A stretch of DNA of 64,000 nt from Micromonospora sp. LH3U1 (lineage in GTDB: Bacteria; Actinomycetota; Actinomycetes; Mycobacteriales; Micromonosporaceae). Position 1 is the first letter of the stretch; each line of letters begins with the position of its first letter. Shown here piece by piece: positions 16,276-26,063 of the stretch. A model generated the notes under the pieces. The model was not told the origin of the DNA. It was given only the letters and a program-made list of their open reading frames with translations, and searched no databases. The position numbers and the translations under genes are program-made. The stretch spans positions 248,001 to 312,000 of the forward strand of contig NZ_CP116936.1 in assembly GCF_028475105.1 (NCBI RefSeq), written 5' to 3'.

Positions 16276-19200
16276 ATGCAGCACTCAATGCGATTCCGCC
16301 TGTCCGCTTTCATCAGCGCGACCCTACTCGCAGCACAGATCGCCGCAGTTCCACCGGCCCAGGCGATGCCACATCGGGAGCGAGCAACACCAAGTGCGTC
16401 GGTTCGGCAGGTCTCGCCGCCGCCCAGTCCGATGACCTTGGCCGAGCGGCGGGCGCAGGTGAACGAACTGCGGGCAAAGGATCGCCAACTCAACGCTGAC
16501 AGGGCGCAAGGGAACCCCTCCACCGGGAGCCGCTCCGCCAATCTACGCAAGGTGTCCGGACAGCGGCAGAAGGTGCGCGGTGGTTACATCACGTTCGACG
16601 CCCCGCCCGCCGACGCGCCACCACCAGGGCAGCGGCGCTCCACCCCGCCAGCCTCACTGGCCGCGACACCCACAGCACCCGCCAACTTCACCTGGCAGGG
16701 CACCTATCCAATAATCCCCTACGGAGTCTGGTGGGGCGTCGCGTGGGACAACGAGCCCGACATCGCCGCTGTCCACCTGACTCTGTATCGGGCTGCGGAT
16801 GGCTTCGTCATGCACGAGAGTTGCATGAGCGGGCCGGACGTCTACGCCCATCGGAGTTGGCGGTTCGACGGCGAAGCCGGCGTCACCGATCCCGACTGGG
16901 CGCCTCAGGCCGGCGAGCGCTACTACGCGAAGATCGCAGTCTCCCGGAGCACGAGCCCAGAGAACGTCTGGACCGACGACTGGACCTGCGGCACCGGCTG
17001 GAGCGCCGAGGCCACGACGCCCACCTGGGCGGCTCGGGGCGAGGGCCCGCTGCTGGCCGGTGCCGAGACGAAGGGATGTTGGTGCGACGGCACCAGCGGT
17101 CGACCGGCCTTCCAGAATTTCCGCGGAGATCCGGTCAACACGGCCACCGGGGCCCTGACCGAGGTTTTCACCGATGCGGTGGTACCGGGGCCCGGGGTCG
17201 ACCTTCGGATAACCCGAACGTACGCGTCGAGCAACACCATCCAGTACCTCATCGGGCCACGGTGGACTCTGTCGTATCCAGGTTGGTTGTCCTTCTCCAC
17301 CGGCTGGGCGACCTACAAGTCCGAGGATGGCTCGGTCGTCTACTTCGAGGACGAGGGGAACGGAGTGTGGTCGACCTACTCGATGGGCGCCCGCGTCACC
17401 CTGTCCGGCACGCCCACGACCGGCTACACGATGACCACTGCCGACCAGCAGAAGCTGACCTTCGACGGAGCGGGCTGGCTCACGTCCTGGAAGGATCGGT
17501 CCGGTAAGGGGCTGACCTTCACGTATGTCAACAGCAAGCTGGTCACCATCACCGACGGGGCCGGTCGCAACACGTCCTTCACCCATGACACCACCACGAA
17601 CCTGCTCACGAAGATCACGCTGCCGGACGGGCGGTGGATCGGCTACACCTACACTGCGGGCAAGCTGACCGGCGTCCGCGACGTGAATGGCGGCACCACG
17701 GCATACACCTACGACTCCTCCTCCCGGATGACCAGCATCACCGATCCCAGGGGCAAGTTGGTGATGCAGAGCAAGTACGACTCGTCCGGCCGGGTCATCG
17801 AGCAGACCGACGCCAGCGGCACCGCCATCAAACCGGTTTGGGACGCCTCGGAGTCACACTTCCCGGACGCCAACGGAGGCATCTGGACCGACGTCTATGC
17901 CGGCAGCGTTCGGATCAAGCAGATCGATCCGTACGGCAAGGTCACCAGCTACCGGTACGACTTCGACAGCCCGATCCTGCGGCCGCTGGCCATCACCGAC
18001 CCCAACGGCAAAGTCACCACGATGACCTACGACGCACGGGGCAACATGTTGACCCGAGCCGCACCGGCGTCTGTCGGAATCACCGAGACGTGGACCTACG
18101 ACTCCGCCAACAACGTCACCTCGTACACCGACGGCCGGGGCAAGCAGAGCAGCTTCACCTACGACGCTCAGCAGCGACTGGACACCGAAACCGATCCGCT
18201 CGCCGGTAAGACCAGCTACACCTACACGGCGGCCGGCGACGTGGCCACGGTCACCAGTCCGGCCGGCCGGATCACCCGCTACGGCTACGACACGGCAGGC
18301 AACCAGACGTCCGTGACCAGTCCCGGGAGCGGCAAGACCACCTACACCTACGACTCCACTGGTCGGATGCTCACCCGCACCGATCCGAGGGGCAACGTGC
18401 CGGGGGCGGACCCCGCCAAGTACACCACCCGGTACACCTACGACGCGGCCGGCAACGTGACGACCATCACCGACCCATCCGGTCGGGTGGTCATCTACGG
18501 CTACGACGCCAACGGCAACCGGACCAGCGTGACCGACCCGGCCACCGCCGTCACCCGTTACACCTATGACGCGGCCAACCGGTTGACCGCGGTAACCGAC
18601 CCCGCAGGGCACACCAGGACCACCGGCTACGACCCGGCTGGAAACGTCACCTCGGTCACCAACGCCGTTGGCGGCAAGACCACCTACGGCTACGACGCCG
18701 CAGGTCGGCTGACCTCGACGGTCGGCCCGCGGGGCAACGCCTCCGGTGGTAATCCCGCGACGGACACCATCAGCTACGGCTACGACGCGGCCGGAAACCA
18801 GACCTCGGTCACCGACCAGACCGGAGCGCTGACGAAGACGGCCTTCGACGCGATCAACCGGCCGACCACGATAACCGATCCGTTGGGCCGCATCACGCGG
18901 TATAGCTACGACAAGGCCAGTAACCGGACTACGGTCACCGACCCGACCGGCGCTGTCACCACCCGGCAGTTCGACGCCCGCGGCTGGCTGACCGGCATCA
19001 TTGACCCGCTGACCCACACCACCACCTACGGCTACGACGCCGACGGCCTGCGCACCCAGCTGACCACCCCATTCAGCGACAAGACGACCTGGGGGTACGA
19101 CGCCGACGGCCGGCTTACCTCAACCGTTGAGCCCAGAGGGAACGCCAATGGCGCGACGCCCGCCGACTTCACCACGAAGATGGAGTACGACGCGGCGGGC

Positions 19201-21729
19201 AATCGCACCAAACTCACCGACCCGCTAGGCCGGTCGTTGGCCTCCGAGTACGACGCGAACAACCGGCTCACCAAAAGCGTCGACCCGAACGGCCGGGCCA
19301 CCAGCTACGCCTACGACACGAGCGGCCGGATCACCTCGGTCGTGGCTCCCACCGGTGCCACGACCCAGTTCGCCTACGACACGGCCGGCAACCTGAAGAC
19401 CGTCACCACGCCGCTCGGCAAGATCTACGGCTACAGCTACGACGCGGCCGATCGGATCGCCACCACCACCACCCCGACCGGCCGGGCCACTGGCTACACC
19501 TATCGGCCTGACAGCCGAGTCGCCACGGTCACGCTGCCCACCGGATCCATCGGCTATGCGTATGACGACGCGGGTCGCACCACCGGGGTGGACTACAGCG
19601 ACAGCACACCTGACCTCGCCTACACGTATGACAAGGCCGGCCAGACCACGACGGCGAGCAACGGCACCAGCACCGCCTCCTACGGCTACGACACCGCTGG
19701 TCGGGTCACGACCGTCACCCGGGGCGGGCGGACGTTCGGCTATGCCTGGAACAAGGACGGGCAGCTCACTGGGCGGACTCTGCCCGACGGGCGCGTGCAG
19801 AATTTCGCTTGGCAGGCCGACTCCCGGCTCGCTAGCACCACGCTGACCAGCGGCTCCAGCAACTGGCAGGTCGGCTACGGCTACGACGCCGCCGGCAACC
19901 GCACCAGCGTCACCCGACAGGGTGGCCCGAGCAGCAGCTACACGTACGACCGGGCCGGATCGCTAACACGGGTGGCGCACACCAGCGGCAGCACCACCCT
20001 GGTCGCCCAGGACGTCATCCGTACCGCCACCGGCGCCCCGGGCTCGGTCACCACGACGCGGGGCACGACCACGACCCGGGCCGTCTATTCGTACGACGCC
20101 GCCGACCAGGTGACGGGGGTGTGTCGCCCGGCGAGCGGGACCAACTGCGCCGCCACCGACCCGAAGATCACCTACGGGTACGACCTGAACGGCAACCGGA
20201 CCAGCAAGGTCACCGCCAACACCGGCGGCGCCGGCACCAGCACTTACACCTACGACGCCGACGACCGGCCGACCGGACGGACGGTGAACGGGGCCGCCAC
20301 CACGGTGGCGTACACCGCCAACGGCACCCTAGGCAGCGAGACCGGACCAGCCGGCGCCACCAGCTACACCTATGGACTCGACGCGAACCTGCGTCAGGCC
20401 CGGCTTCCCAGCGGGGCCCTTGTCGATTACGAATACGACGAGGACGGCAACCGCATCCGACGCACGGTCAACTCCGCCACCGACGCCACCTGGACATGGG
20501 ACACCCTCGGCCTGCCCACACGGGTGGAGGAGAAGAACGGCGCCGGCACGGTGACCCACCGGTGGTGGGATGAGCCGCAGGGCCAACTCGGCACCGCGCT
20601 GGCTGACACCGTGGGGGCCAACCCGAGCTGGCTGCTGGACGACTACCAGGGTTCGCTGACGGATCTCGCCAACGCCACCACGCTCACCGGCAGCGCCTCT
20701 TTCGACCCATTCGGTGAAATGGTGACCAGCACCGGCGGCTACGCGGCTAGCCCGTTGCGGTTCCACGGGCAGTACCTGGATGACAAGATCGGCCTGTACG
20801 ACGTGCGGGCCCGCGACTACGACGCCGCGAGTGGCCGGTTCACCGCTCCGGATCCGGTGCCAGCGGCGGACGGGTCGCCGTTCGCCCAGACCTACCACTA
20901 CGGCAACAACCGGCCGACGGTGCTGACCGATCCAACCGGGCAATGCGCCATCGTCTGCACCGCCATCATCGGCGCCGTCGTCGGCGGGGCGGCTGGCGGA
21001 GTGGACTGCTGGCTCAGCGGCGACGACCGAAACACCTGCATCAAGAAGGTCGTCGTCGGCGCGGCCGCCGGCGCGCTCACCGGCGCCACCATGGGTATGG
21101 CCGGCGGAGCAGGTGCTGGCCTATACGGCGGTGTGACCGCCGGCGAGGTCGGCACCACCGCCCTCGTCGGCGGCACCGGCAGTGCACTGTACGGCTCAGG
21201 CGTGGCGGCCTGGACCGGTCAGCCCTACGGGTACGGCGATGCCGCGCAGGACTTCATGTGGGGCGCGGCCTTCGCCGGGGCGGGCGGCACCGCCAGCGCC
21301 CTCGCCGGGCGGTCGGGCGCCCAGGCGTTCCCCTGCCCGCCACCGGGCGGGACTGCCGGCACGCCGAACTTGCCCTGGACTAGCTGGAACAACTACACCA
21401 AGATGACGGCCGCCAACGGGCAGGAGTACGCCCTGATCGGTGGTCGGCTGTACAGCCGGCACGCGGTGGACCGGATGCAACCGAGCTGGCTGCGGTTCAA
21501 CGCCCGGCCGGGTCCGGACGAGGGTGGAAGCGTCGGAGGTATGCCGCAGCTGCGGCAGACAGGCGGAAGCTACGACTATGGCCGCGGTGTCTCGCCGAAC
21601 TGGGTCGAGTACGTCATCCGTAACTCGCCGGGTGTGCCCCAGGACAACGGGAACCTGTCCCACGTGCTCGGTACGCTGCAAGTCATCGTCAGTCCGGAGG
21701 GTCGAGTGGTGACCGTGATTACGCATTGA
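16276..21729 (+). CDS. Secreted RHS/YD-repeat polymorphic toxin (1817 aa)
   Basis: The ATG at 16276 follows GGGGGA and gives a Sec signal peptide (MQHSMRFRLSAFISATLLAA, cut near AQA at residue 29). A DUF6531-like entry (FRGDPVNTATGALTEVFTDA, about residue 280) begins the YD shell, with several dozen repeats of the Y-x-Y-D-x-x-G-R/N type up to about residue 1480. The RHS core end is LRFHGQYLDDKIGLYDVRAR (about 1495) with FTAPDPV. A Gly/Ala-rich hydrophobic stretch (1557-1690) follows, then a C-terminal domain of about 100 residues (YSRHAVDRMQ, then VSPNWVEYVIRN and GRVVTVITH) that looks like a small BECR-fold RNase toxin. A coupled 85-aa gene follows as candidate immunity. Confidence 0.92.
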   Translation: MQHSMRFRLSAFISATLLAAQIAAVPPAQAMPHRERATPSASVRQVSPPPSPMTLAERRAQVNELRAKDRQLNADRAQGNPSTGSRSANLRKVSGQRQKVRGGYITFDAPPADAPPPGQRRSTPPASLAATPTAPANFTWQGTYPIIPYGVWWGVAWDNEPDIAAVHLTLYRAADGFVMHESCMSGPDVYAHRSWRFDGEAGVTDPDWAPQAGERYYAKIAVSRSTSPENVWTDDWTCGTGWSAEATTPTWAARGEGPLLAGAETKGCWCDGTSGRPAFQNFRGDPVNTATGALTEVFTDAVVPGPGVDLRITRTYASSNTIQYLIGPRWTLSYPGWLSFSTGWATYKSEDGSVVYFEDEGNGVWSTYSMGARVTLSGTPTTGYTMTTADQQKLTFDGAGWLTSWKDRSGKGLTFTYVNSKLVTITDGAGRNTSFTHDTTTNLLTKITLPDGRWIGYTYTAGKLTGVRDVNGGTTAYTYDSSSRMTSITDPRGKLVMQSKYDSSGRVIEQTDASGTAIKPVWDASESHFPDANGGIWTDVYAGSVRIKQIDPYGKVTSYRYDFDSPILRPLAITDPNGKVTTMTYDARGNMLTRAAPASVGITETWTYDSANNVTSYTDGRGKQSSFTYDAQQRLDTETDPLAGKTSYTYTAAGDVATVTSPAGRITRYGYDTAGNQTSVTSPGSGKTTYTYDSTGRMLTRTDPRGNVPGADPAKYTTRYTYDAAGNVTTITDPSGRVVIYGYDANGNRTSVTDPATAVTRYTYDAANRLTAVTDPAGHTRTTGYDPAGNVTSVTNAVGGKTTYGYDAAGRLTSTVGPRGNASGGNPATDTISYGYDAAGNQTSVTDQTGALTKTAFDAINRPTTITDPLGRITRYSYDKASNRTTVTDPTGAVTTRQFDARGWLTGIIDPLTHTTTYGYDADGLRTQLTTPFSDKTTWGYDADGRLTSTVEPRGNANGATPADFTTKMEYDAAGNRTKLTDPLGRSLASEYDANNRLTKSVDPNGRATSYAYDTSGRITSVVAPTGATTQFAYDTAGNLKTVTTPLGKIYGYSYDAADRIATTTTPTGRATGYTYRPDSRVATVTLPTGSIGYAYDDAGRTTGVDYSDSTPDLAYTYDKAGQTTTASNGTSTASYGYDTAGRVTTVTRGGRTFGYAWNKDGQLTGRTLPDGRVQNFAWQADSRLASTTLTSGSSNWQVGYGYDAAGNRTSVTRQGGPSSSYTYDRAGSLTRVAHTSGSTTLVAQDVIRTATGAPGSVTTTRGTTTTRAVYSYDAADQVTGVCRPASGTNCAATDPKITYGYDLNGNRTSKVTANTGGAGTSTYTYDADDRPTGRTVNGAATTVAYTANGTLGSETGPAGATSYTYGLDANLRQARLPSGALVDYEYDEDGNRIRRTVNSATDATWTWDTLGLPTRVEEKNGAGTVTHRWWDEPQGQLGTALADTVGANPSWLLDDYQGSLTDLANATTLTGSASFDPFGEMVTSTGGYAASPLRFHGQYLDDKIGLYDVRARDYDAASGRFTAPDPVPAADGSPFAQTYHYGNNRPTVLTDPTGQCAIVCTAIIGAVVGGAAGGVDCWLSGDDRNTCIKKVVVGAAAGALTGATMGMAGGAGAGLYGGVTAGEVGTTALVGGTGSALYGSGVAAWTGQPYGYGDAAQDFMWGAAFAGAGGTASALAGRSGAQAFPCPPPGGTAGTPNLPWTSWNNYTKMTAANGQEYALIGGRLYSRHAVDRMQPSWLRFNARPGPDEGGSVGGMPQLRQTGGSYDYGRGVSPNWVEYVIRNSPGVPQDNGNLSHVLGTLQVIVSPEGRVVTVITH

Positions 21730-21983
21730 AAGACGAGCGGACCGTGCGCCGGCTGGTTGAGCTGCGGGACTCGCTCCGCGGCGGAGAGTTGGACCTCGAC
21801 GGGTTCTACCTGGCCTTCGAGATCGCCATACACGCAGCGCCGTACGAGGGCAGGCAGCTGCCACGCGAGTTCAACGAGTTGATTAACCAAGTGGAACTCG
21901 TCCGGTTCACAAAGCGGCCGGAGAACCAGGTCGATGCCGCGGCTCAGGTAGCGGACGCCGCCATCCGCCTATTGTCCGGGTAG
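21726..21983 (+). CDS. Candidate immunity protein for the RHS toxin (85 aa)
   Basis: A TTG start at 21726 overlaps the RHS stop (TTGA), so translation is coupled to the toxin gene. The product is acidic at its start, soluble and helical (TVRRLVELRDSLRGGELDLD, then FNELINQVELVRFTKRPEN). It has no signal peptide, as expected for a cytoplasmic immunity protein. No named Imm family is recognised; the call rests on position, overlap and size. A strong hairpin follows at 22000-22033, closing the two-gene unit. Confidence 0.7.
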   Translation: MKDERTVRRLVELRDSLRGGELDLDGFYLAFEIAIHAAPYEGRQLPREFNELINQVELVRFTKRPENQVDAAAQVADAAIRLLSG

Positions 21984-21999
21984 CGGCATCAACGGTTTT

Positions 22000-22033
22000 T
22001 GCGGCCCGTCCACGCGAGGGTGGACGGGCCGCA
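22000..22033 (+). terminator. Rho-independent-type terminator after the RHS/immunity pair
   Basis: TGCGGCCCGTCCAC (22000-22013) pairs perfectly with GTGGACGGGCCGCA (22020-22033) around a 6-base loop, starting 16 bases past the immunity stop. TTTTT precedes rather than follows the stem on the plus strand. On the minus strand that run would follow it, so the hairpin may serve both directions. Confidence 0.75.
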
Positions 22034-22223
22034 CGTCCTGCCTTCCTTACCGACCGCCCCACCCCTACTGGACCGCTGCCGGCGTTCCCGCTCGACTGCC
22101 TCACGCAGGCCAGGACTACACCCAGCTGGCGTCCCAGCTGCACCAATTGCTGCTGGAGCCGATTGCAACGCGAACCGGGGATTCCGCGATACCTGCCATT
22201 GCGAGCTGCGGTGCGGCTCTGGC

Positions 22224-23228
22224 CTACCCGCCGTTTTGCGGCTGCTGTTGCCTGCTCAGGTCGCTGAACAACTCTGCCGCCACCTGCTCCGACTCAGCCA
22301 GGCAGCGCCAAGCGGGCACCCGGTGGACAGGCGTTGCACCACCGATGATGTCGAGTTGGGCGAGCACCTTACGCAGCTCCCGGCCGGCCGGGTCACCCGC
22401 TGGATCGTCGACGGCGACAGCCAGCTCGACATCGTCGCGTCGCACCACCAGATCGACAGCGCGCCCGGCGACGGCGACGTCGCGCCGCACGGTACAGCCA
22501 GCACCGCGAAGGGCACAATGCAATCGGTCCGCTGCCCCGGTCGCGGAGTTCAGCGGAGCGTCGGTGACGTCACGGATCGACGCCAGGGCGGTCAGCAGTC
22601 CGCGTTGACCCGACCACCACGAGCGGTCACCGATCACGACGAGCTGGGACCGTGCCCTGGTGATGGCGACGTTCCACAGGTTGGTCTGGTGCACCAGCCA
22701 GCCGCGGGTTCGGTCCGGAATGCCATGCGCCCCCACCGGCGAGACGACCATGATGTCTCGTTCGCTGCCCTGAAACTTGTGGATCGTCGCGCAGAGCAGG
22801 TTGTCGATGAGGCCGGCGCCGCGAAGGGCTGACGCCAGACGACGTTGATGCGCCGCCAGCGGCGTGACCACCCCGATCGAGACATCGGGGTACGCCTTCG
22901 CAAGTCCGTCACCTCGGCGACGACTGCGCCGATCTCGATCTGGTTGAGCCCGGATCCGGTGACCCCGAGGCTGAACGCTCCTGGCACGTCGCGCCAGCGC
23001 ACGGCAGGATCGACCGCAGCGGCTAGTTGGGCCGGATCGGTCAGTACGGTGAGCCGACCCTGGTAGACCTCCTGGTTGGGCACCTCGATGATGTCCGGGT
23101 GGCACCGGTAGTTGCTCATCAAGGAAAAGCGCGGTGCCCGACGCGGCGGCGAAAGCGTCGTACGCGGAATGGGCGGTGTAGGTCAGCCGGCGGCTGGTCA
23201 GCCAGCCGGTGCTCAGACCGGCGCGAGT
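22224..23228 (-). pseudogene. C-terminal remnant of an Upf1-like superfamily 1 helicase
   Basis: The minus strand encodes helicase motifs in three frames in turn: TYTAHSAYDAFAAASGTALF (about 23125-23200), MSNYRCHPDIIEVPNQEVYQ (about 23100), then LAKAYPDVSIGVVTPLAAHQ, ATIHKFQGSERDIMVVSP (motif V) and NLWNVAITRARSQLVVIGD (motif VI). A one-base frameshift near 23118 and another near 22905 break the frame. The N-terminal ATPase half is replaced by an IS5-type remnant. The last 110 residues (ADRLHCALRGAGCTVRRDVA...) look like a small nuclease-like or REase-like domain. The gene is certainly inactive as read. Confidence 0.8.
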
Positions 23229-23586
23229 CCCGCGGCGCCGTGTCAGCGCCTTTCACGCTCTGCGAGTCGATGATCCCCGCCGTCGGCTCCGGGTCACGGC
23301 CGTGAGCCACCCGGATCTGCTCACGTAGCTCGGTCAGGATCCGCTCGGTCACACCCCGCCTGTTCAGCCGGGTGAAGTGCGCGTACACGGTCTGCCACGG
23401 CGGGAAATCGACCGGCAGGTACCGCCACGCGCAACCGGTGCGCACCACGTACAAGATGGCGTCGATGATCGCCCTACGGGGATGCTTCTCCGGTCTGCCC
23501 ATCCACTGCGGAGACGGCAGCATCGGCTCGATGATCTCCCACTCGCCGTCGGTCAAGTCAGAGGGGTACCGCCGCACTCGATCCAT
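23222..23586 (-). mobile_element. IS5-family transposase, truncated
   Basis: The frame begins MDRVRRYPSDLTDGEWEIIE and continues with the DUF4096-like N-terminus, GCAWRYLPVDFPPWQTVYAH and the first DDE-domain strand GIIDSQSVKGADT. After about residue 120 homology stops at the helicase fragment, so the second and third acidic catalytic residues are missing. The element therefore cannot transpose by itself. It marks the break point that removed the helicase N-terminus. I could not identify terminal inverted repeats. Confidence 0.85.
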
Positions 23587-23741
23587 GCCTGTCTACCGAC
23601 CGAGCTACACCCATCGACCGGACCCACTGTGCGACACACCCGACCGACCCACAAACCAAACGCGCTCTCAGGACATCCAGCTAACGAGAGTAAAATGAGC
23701 GACGAAGCTTCAAGCGGGGTTGCGCCGCGCGACTTACTCGC

Positions 23742-25790
23742 CTACCGCGTGTCGACAGCGAATAGCACGCCGCCCGCATCCGATATTCCGGTAAGGATCA
23801 CCTTGTCGCTGGCATGCCGGATCGGCTCGCCGATCGCTGCATGATTTTCGAGATCCCAGAACCGCACGGTGCCGGTTTCATCAGCCGTCGCCACCATGGT
23901 TCGACCGTCAGGCGTCAAGCCAGCGGCGACCGCCTTGACGGCTCCTCGCTGTCCGGTGTCCAAAGTCGCCAAAAGGTGACCGCTCTCAAGGTCTCGCACG
24001 ACGAGCCTGCCCGTTGAGTGGCCGATGATTACCGATGCTCGCTCCTTTGGCGTGAACACTACTGCCATCGAGCTAACGTGGTCGTCTAACTGCAGCCGGC
24101 CTGGACGCTGGCTCGCTCCTTCATCCATTGCCCAGCTAAGAATGGTCTTACTGTCGCTGATCGCGCAAAGGACGGCGCGTCTGTCCGGTAGCACGGCTGC
24201 GGCGATCGCTGTAACCGGCGAGGTGTTGGCTGAAGGCATCGCGGCAATCCGGTTGCCCGGACCCCATCTCCACCATTCGAGTGTGCCATCGCTGCCGGTT
24301 GTGAGCATCACAATTCGACCGTCGGCGACTGCAGCCAGCGTTAGGGCTTCTACACGGCGGGTCGGCACTCCCGCGGCGGCGCCTGAGTCAGACGTGGAGC
24401 TATCGTCGCGCTGGTTCCACAAACGGATGGTTCGGTAAGCACCTTCGCTGGCTACGAAAATCCCCTGGCCGGTTCGATTGACTACAGCTAGATCGTTAAC
24501 CGATGCAGCAACCGGTGGAGCAGCCGTATGGGTCAACTTCAGCCGGTCATCGACATGCCAGACTGAATGCCGGGCCGGTCCTCGGTCGCGCAGCAGACCG
24601 TCCAGTCGAATCTGGTCGCCGTCGTTGAGGTGAGCCCTTCGTAGCGCGTGCCAATGCTGCGCCTCGGCTCGTGCCGCCAGCTGGGCATGGAGGAATGCCA
24701 TGGTCTTGCCGCTGCCAGTTGCCGCCAAAACCTGTACCAGCCCCGACGAGAACGCGGAGAGATTCGGGCCCGCTTCGGCACTGTTCGCCAAGACAAAAGT
24801 CCTGCGCTGCGAAGAATCCGAGCGGACGTTGTAGGGCTCCTCCGGGAATGGCCGAGTCGGCAGCACAGTCGTCCGTCGTTCCGAACTGTTGTCGAAGCAC
24901 ACGTCGACGATCAAGACAAGTTGCTTAACTGGACTTAATGCCAGTAGGTACCGGAAATCTCGCACGCTGATGGCGTCGACCGTGAACCCGTCAGCGGTGG
25001 TGGTGGTGTCAGCGGCGGTCAGGTACACCTCGGACGTTCGGGCATCGCGTATCCCGTGACCGGTGTAGTAAATGACCAGTGTCTCCCGCGTCTGGGACGC
25101 CGCCTCGACGAACGATGACCAGAGGCGCGCCCGAGTGGGATTCAACAGAAGCTCGTTGGTTGCCGAGGAAGGTCCGTCCCCGGAATCGTGGAAGATGTCG
25201 GCGAGCTGCCTGGCTGGTGTCAAGTCGCGATGGACGACTTGTGTTGCGTCGGTCGTCAGATAGCTGTCGACGCCGACAAAAAGTGCTCGCCACTCGTCTT
25301 GAGGCGCGTCCGGAATAGAGTCGTGCACGGCACCGTCGTCGGAGAACGATGCTGCCGGCTCGCCGGCGGTGGGAGGTGTGCTCACTCCTCCGCCAGTTGG
25401 CCCGACTGGGCCGGGCGGGCTGGGCCGGGCACCAGCCGCAGGGGGTCCGAAGCCGTCGTCGTCATCACTGTCAGTGATCGATGGCGGGAAGAGGTCCGGC
25501 ACCTGCTCCGCCATGGCAGCTTGCCACAGCGAGTCGAAATGGTCGCACTGCGCGTCCGGATCGGCCTTGCGGTCGAGCTTGGCAAGGAACTCGACGATTT
25601 TGAGCAGCCGCGGCAAGTTGGGGATCTGGGGCGCCGAGAAGACTTTCTTGACGAGGTTCGGACCGCAGTCGCAGGCGCGTGCCATGTCGCGGACCGATGG
25701 ATATCCGGCGCGGGCATGGAGGCGGTGCAGCTCATGGTTGAGCTGCTTCAATCCTCCGGTCACGTCGGGAGCGCGACTCAGCGCCGCCAT
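23742..25790 (-). CDS. HTH-caspase-like peptidase-WD40 conflict protein (682 aa)
   Basis: The ATG at 25790 is preferred over a TTG at 25808 because AGGGG lies 5 bases before it. Domains in order: an N-terminal helix-turn-helix-like region (residues 14-70, SVRDMARACDCGPNLVKKVF); an acidic/Pro-Gly linker (100-160); a caspase-like C14 peptidase (166-355) with WRALFVGVDSYL, catalytic His245 in YYTGHGIRD and Cys298 in LIVDVCFDNSS; and a C-terminal beta-propeller of WD-type repeats (about 390-682, TIRLWNQRD, RLVVRDLESG, VRFWDLENH). Such caspase-propeller proteins belong to the actinobacterial EACC1/STAND-associated conflict proteins, thought to cause self-killing on infection. No partner gene survives on its downstream side. 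Confidence 0.85.
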   Translation of the reverse strand: MAALSRAPDVTGGLKQLNHELHRLHARAGYPSVRDMARACDCGPNLVKKVFSAPQIPNLPRLLKIVEFLAKLDRKADPDAQCDHFDSLWQAAMAEQVPDLFPPSITDSDDDDGFGPPAAGARPSPPGPVGPTGGGVSTPPTAGEPAASFSDDGAVHDSIPDAPQDEWRALFVGVDSYLTTDATQVVHRDLTPARQLADIFHDSGDGPSSATNELLLNPTRARLWSSFVEAASQTRETLVIYYTGHGIRDARTSEVYLTAADTTTTADGFTVDAISVRDFRYLLALSPVKQLVLIVDVCFDNSSERRTTVLPTRPFPEEPYNVRSDSSQRRTFVLANSAEAGPNLSAFSSGLVQVLAATGSGKTMAFLHAQLAARAEAQHWHALRRAHLNDGDQIRLDGLLRDRGPARHSVWHVDDRLKLTHTAAPPVAASVNDLAVVNRTGQGIFVASEGAYRTIRLWNQRDDSSTSDSGAAAGVPTRRVEALTLAAVADGRIVMLTTGSDGTLEWWRWGPGNRIAAMPSANTSPVTAIAAAVLPDRRAVLCAISDSKTILSWAMDEGASQRPGRLQLDDHVSSMAVVFTPKERASVIIGHSTGRLVVRDLESGHLLATLDTGQRGAVKAVAAGLTPDGRTMVATADETGTVRFWDLENHAAIGEPIRHASDKVILTGISDAGGVLFAVDTR

Positions 25791-26063
25791 GCCACCCCTG
25801 AAGGTCAAGGCTCACCCGCCGGGTGGCAGGCGCGATCAAGCGTAGTGACCTTCGATGTGGTGGTCGAATTGAACGCTTCCTCAGGCTTTCGGTGTACCGG
25901 AATGTACCGGGACTCCCCGGGCCGTAACCCGCCGGTGGCCGAACGCACCCGTGCGGTCCGGGACAGTCCATGTTGTCGTCTCCCGTAACGCAGCGTGTCT
26001 GCGGGCCTGATCCGGCCGCGAGAATTTTCGTCAGGTCCGGAAGGGTAGAAGGAGGACACGCCG
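25791..26063. other. Divergent intergenic region
   Basis: This gap separates the minus-strand caspase gene from a small plus-strand gene. It should contain both promoters. No repeat or small gene was seen. GAAGGAGGA at 26048-26056 is the ribosome-binding site of the plus-strand small gene. Confidence 0.4.

Noticed and set aside
17854..19017. A 387-codon minus-strand open frame inside the RHS gene
   Set aside because: Its Gly/Val/Arg repeats merely mirror the YD repeats on the other strand.
24710..24740. A Walker-A-like ATGSGKTMA in the caspase-WD40 protein
   Set aside because: It lies within the end of the caspase domain with no Walker B or ATPase fold around it, so it is probably chance, although a swapped-in fragment cannot be fully excluded.
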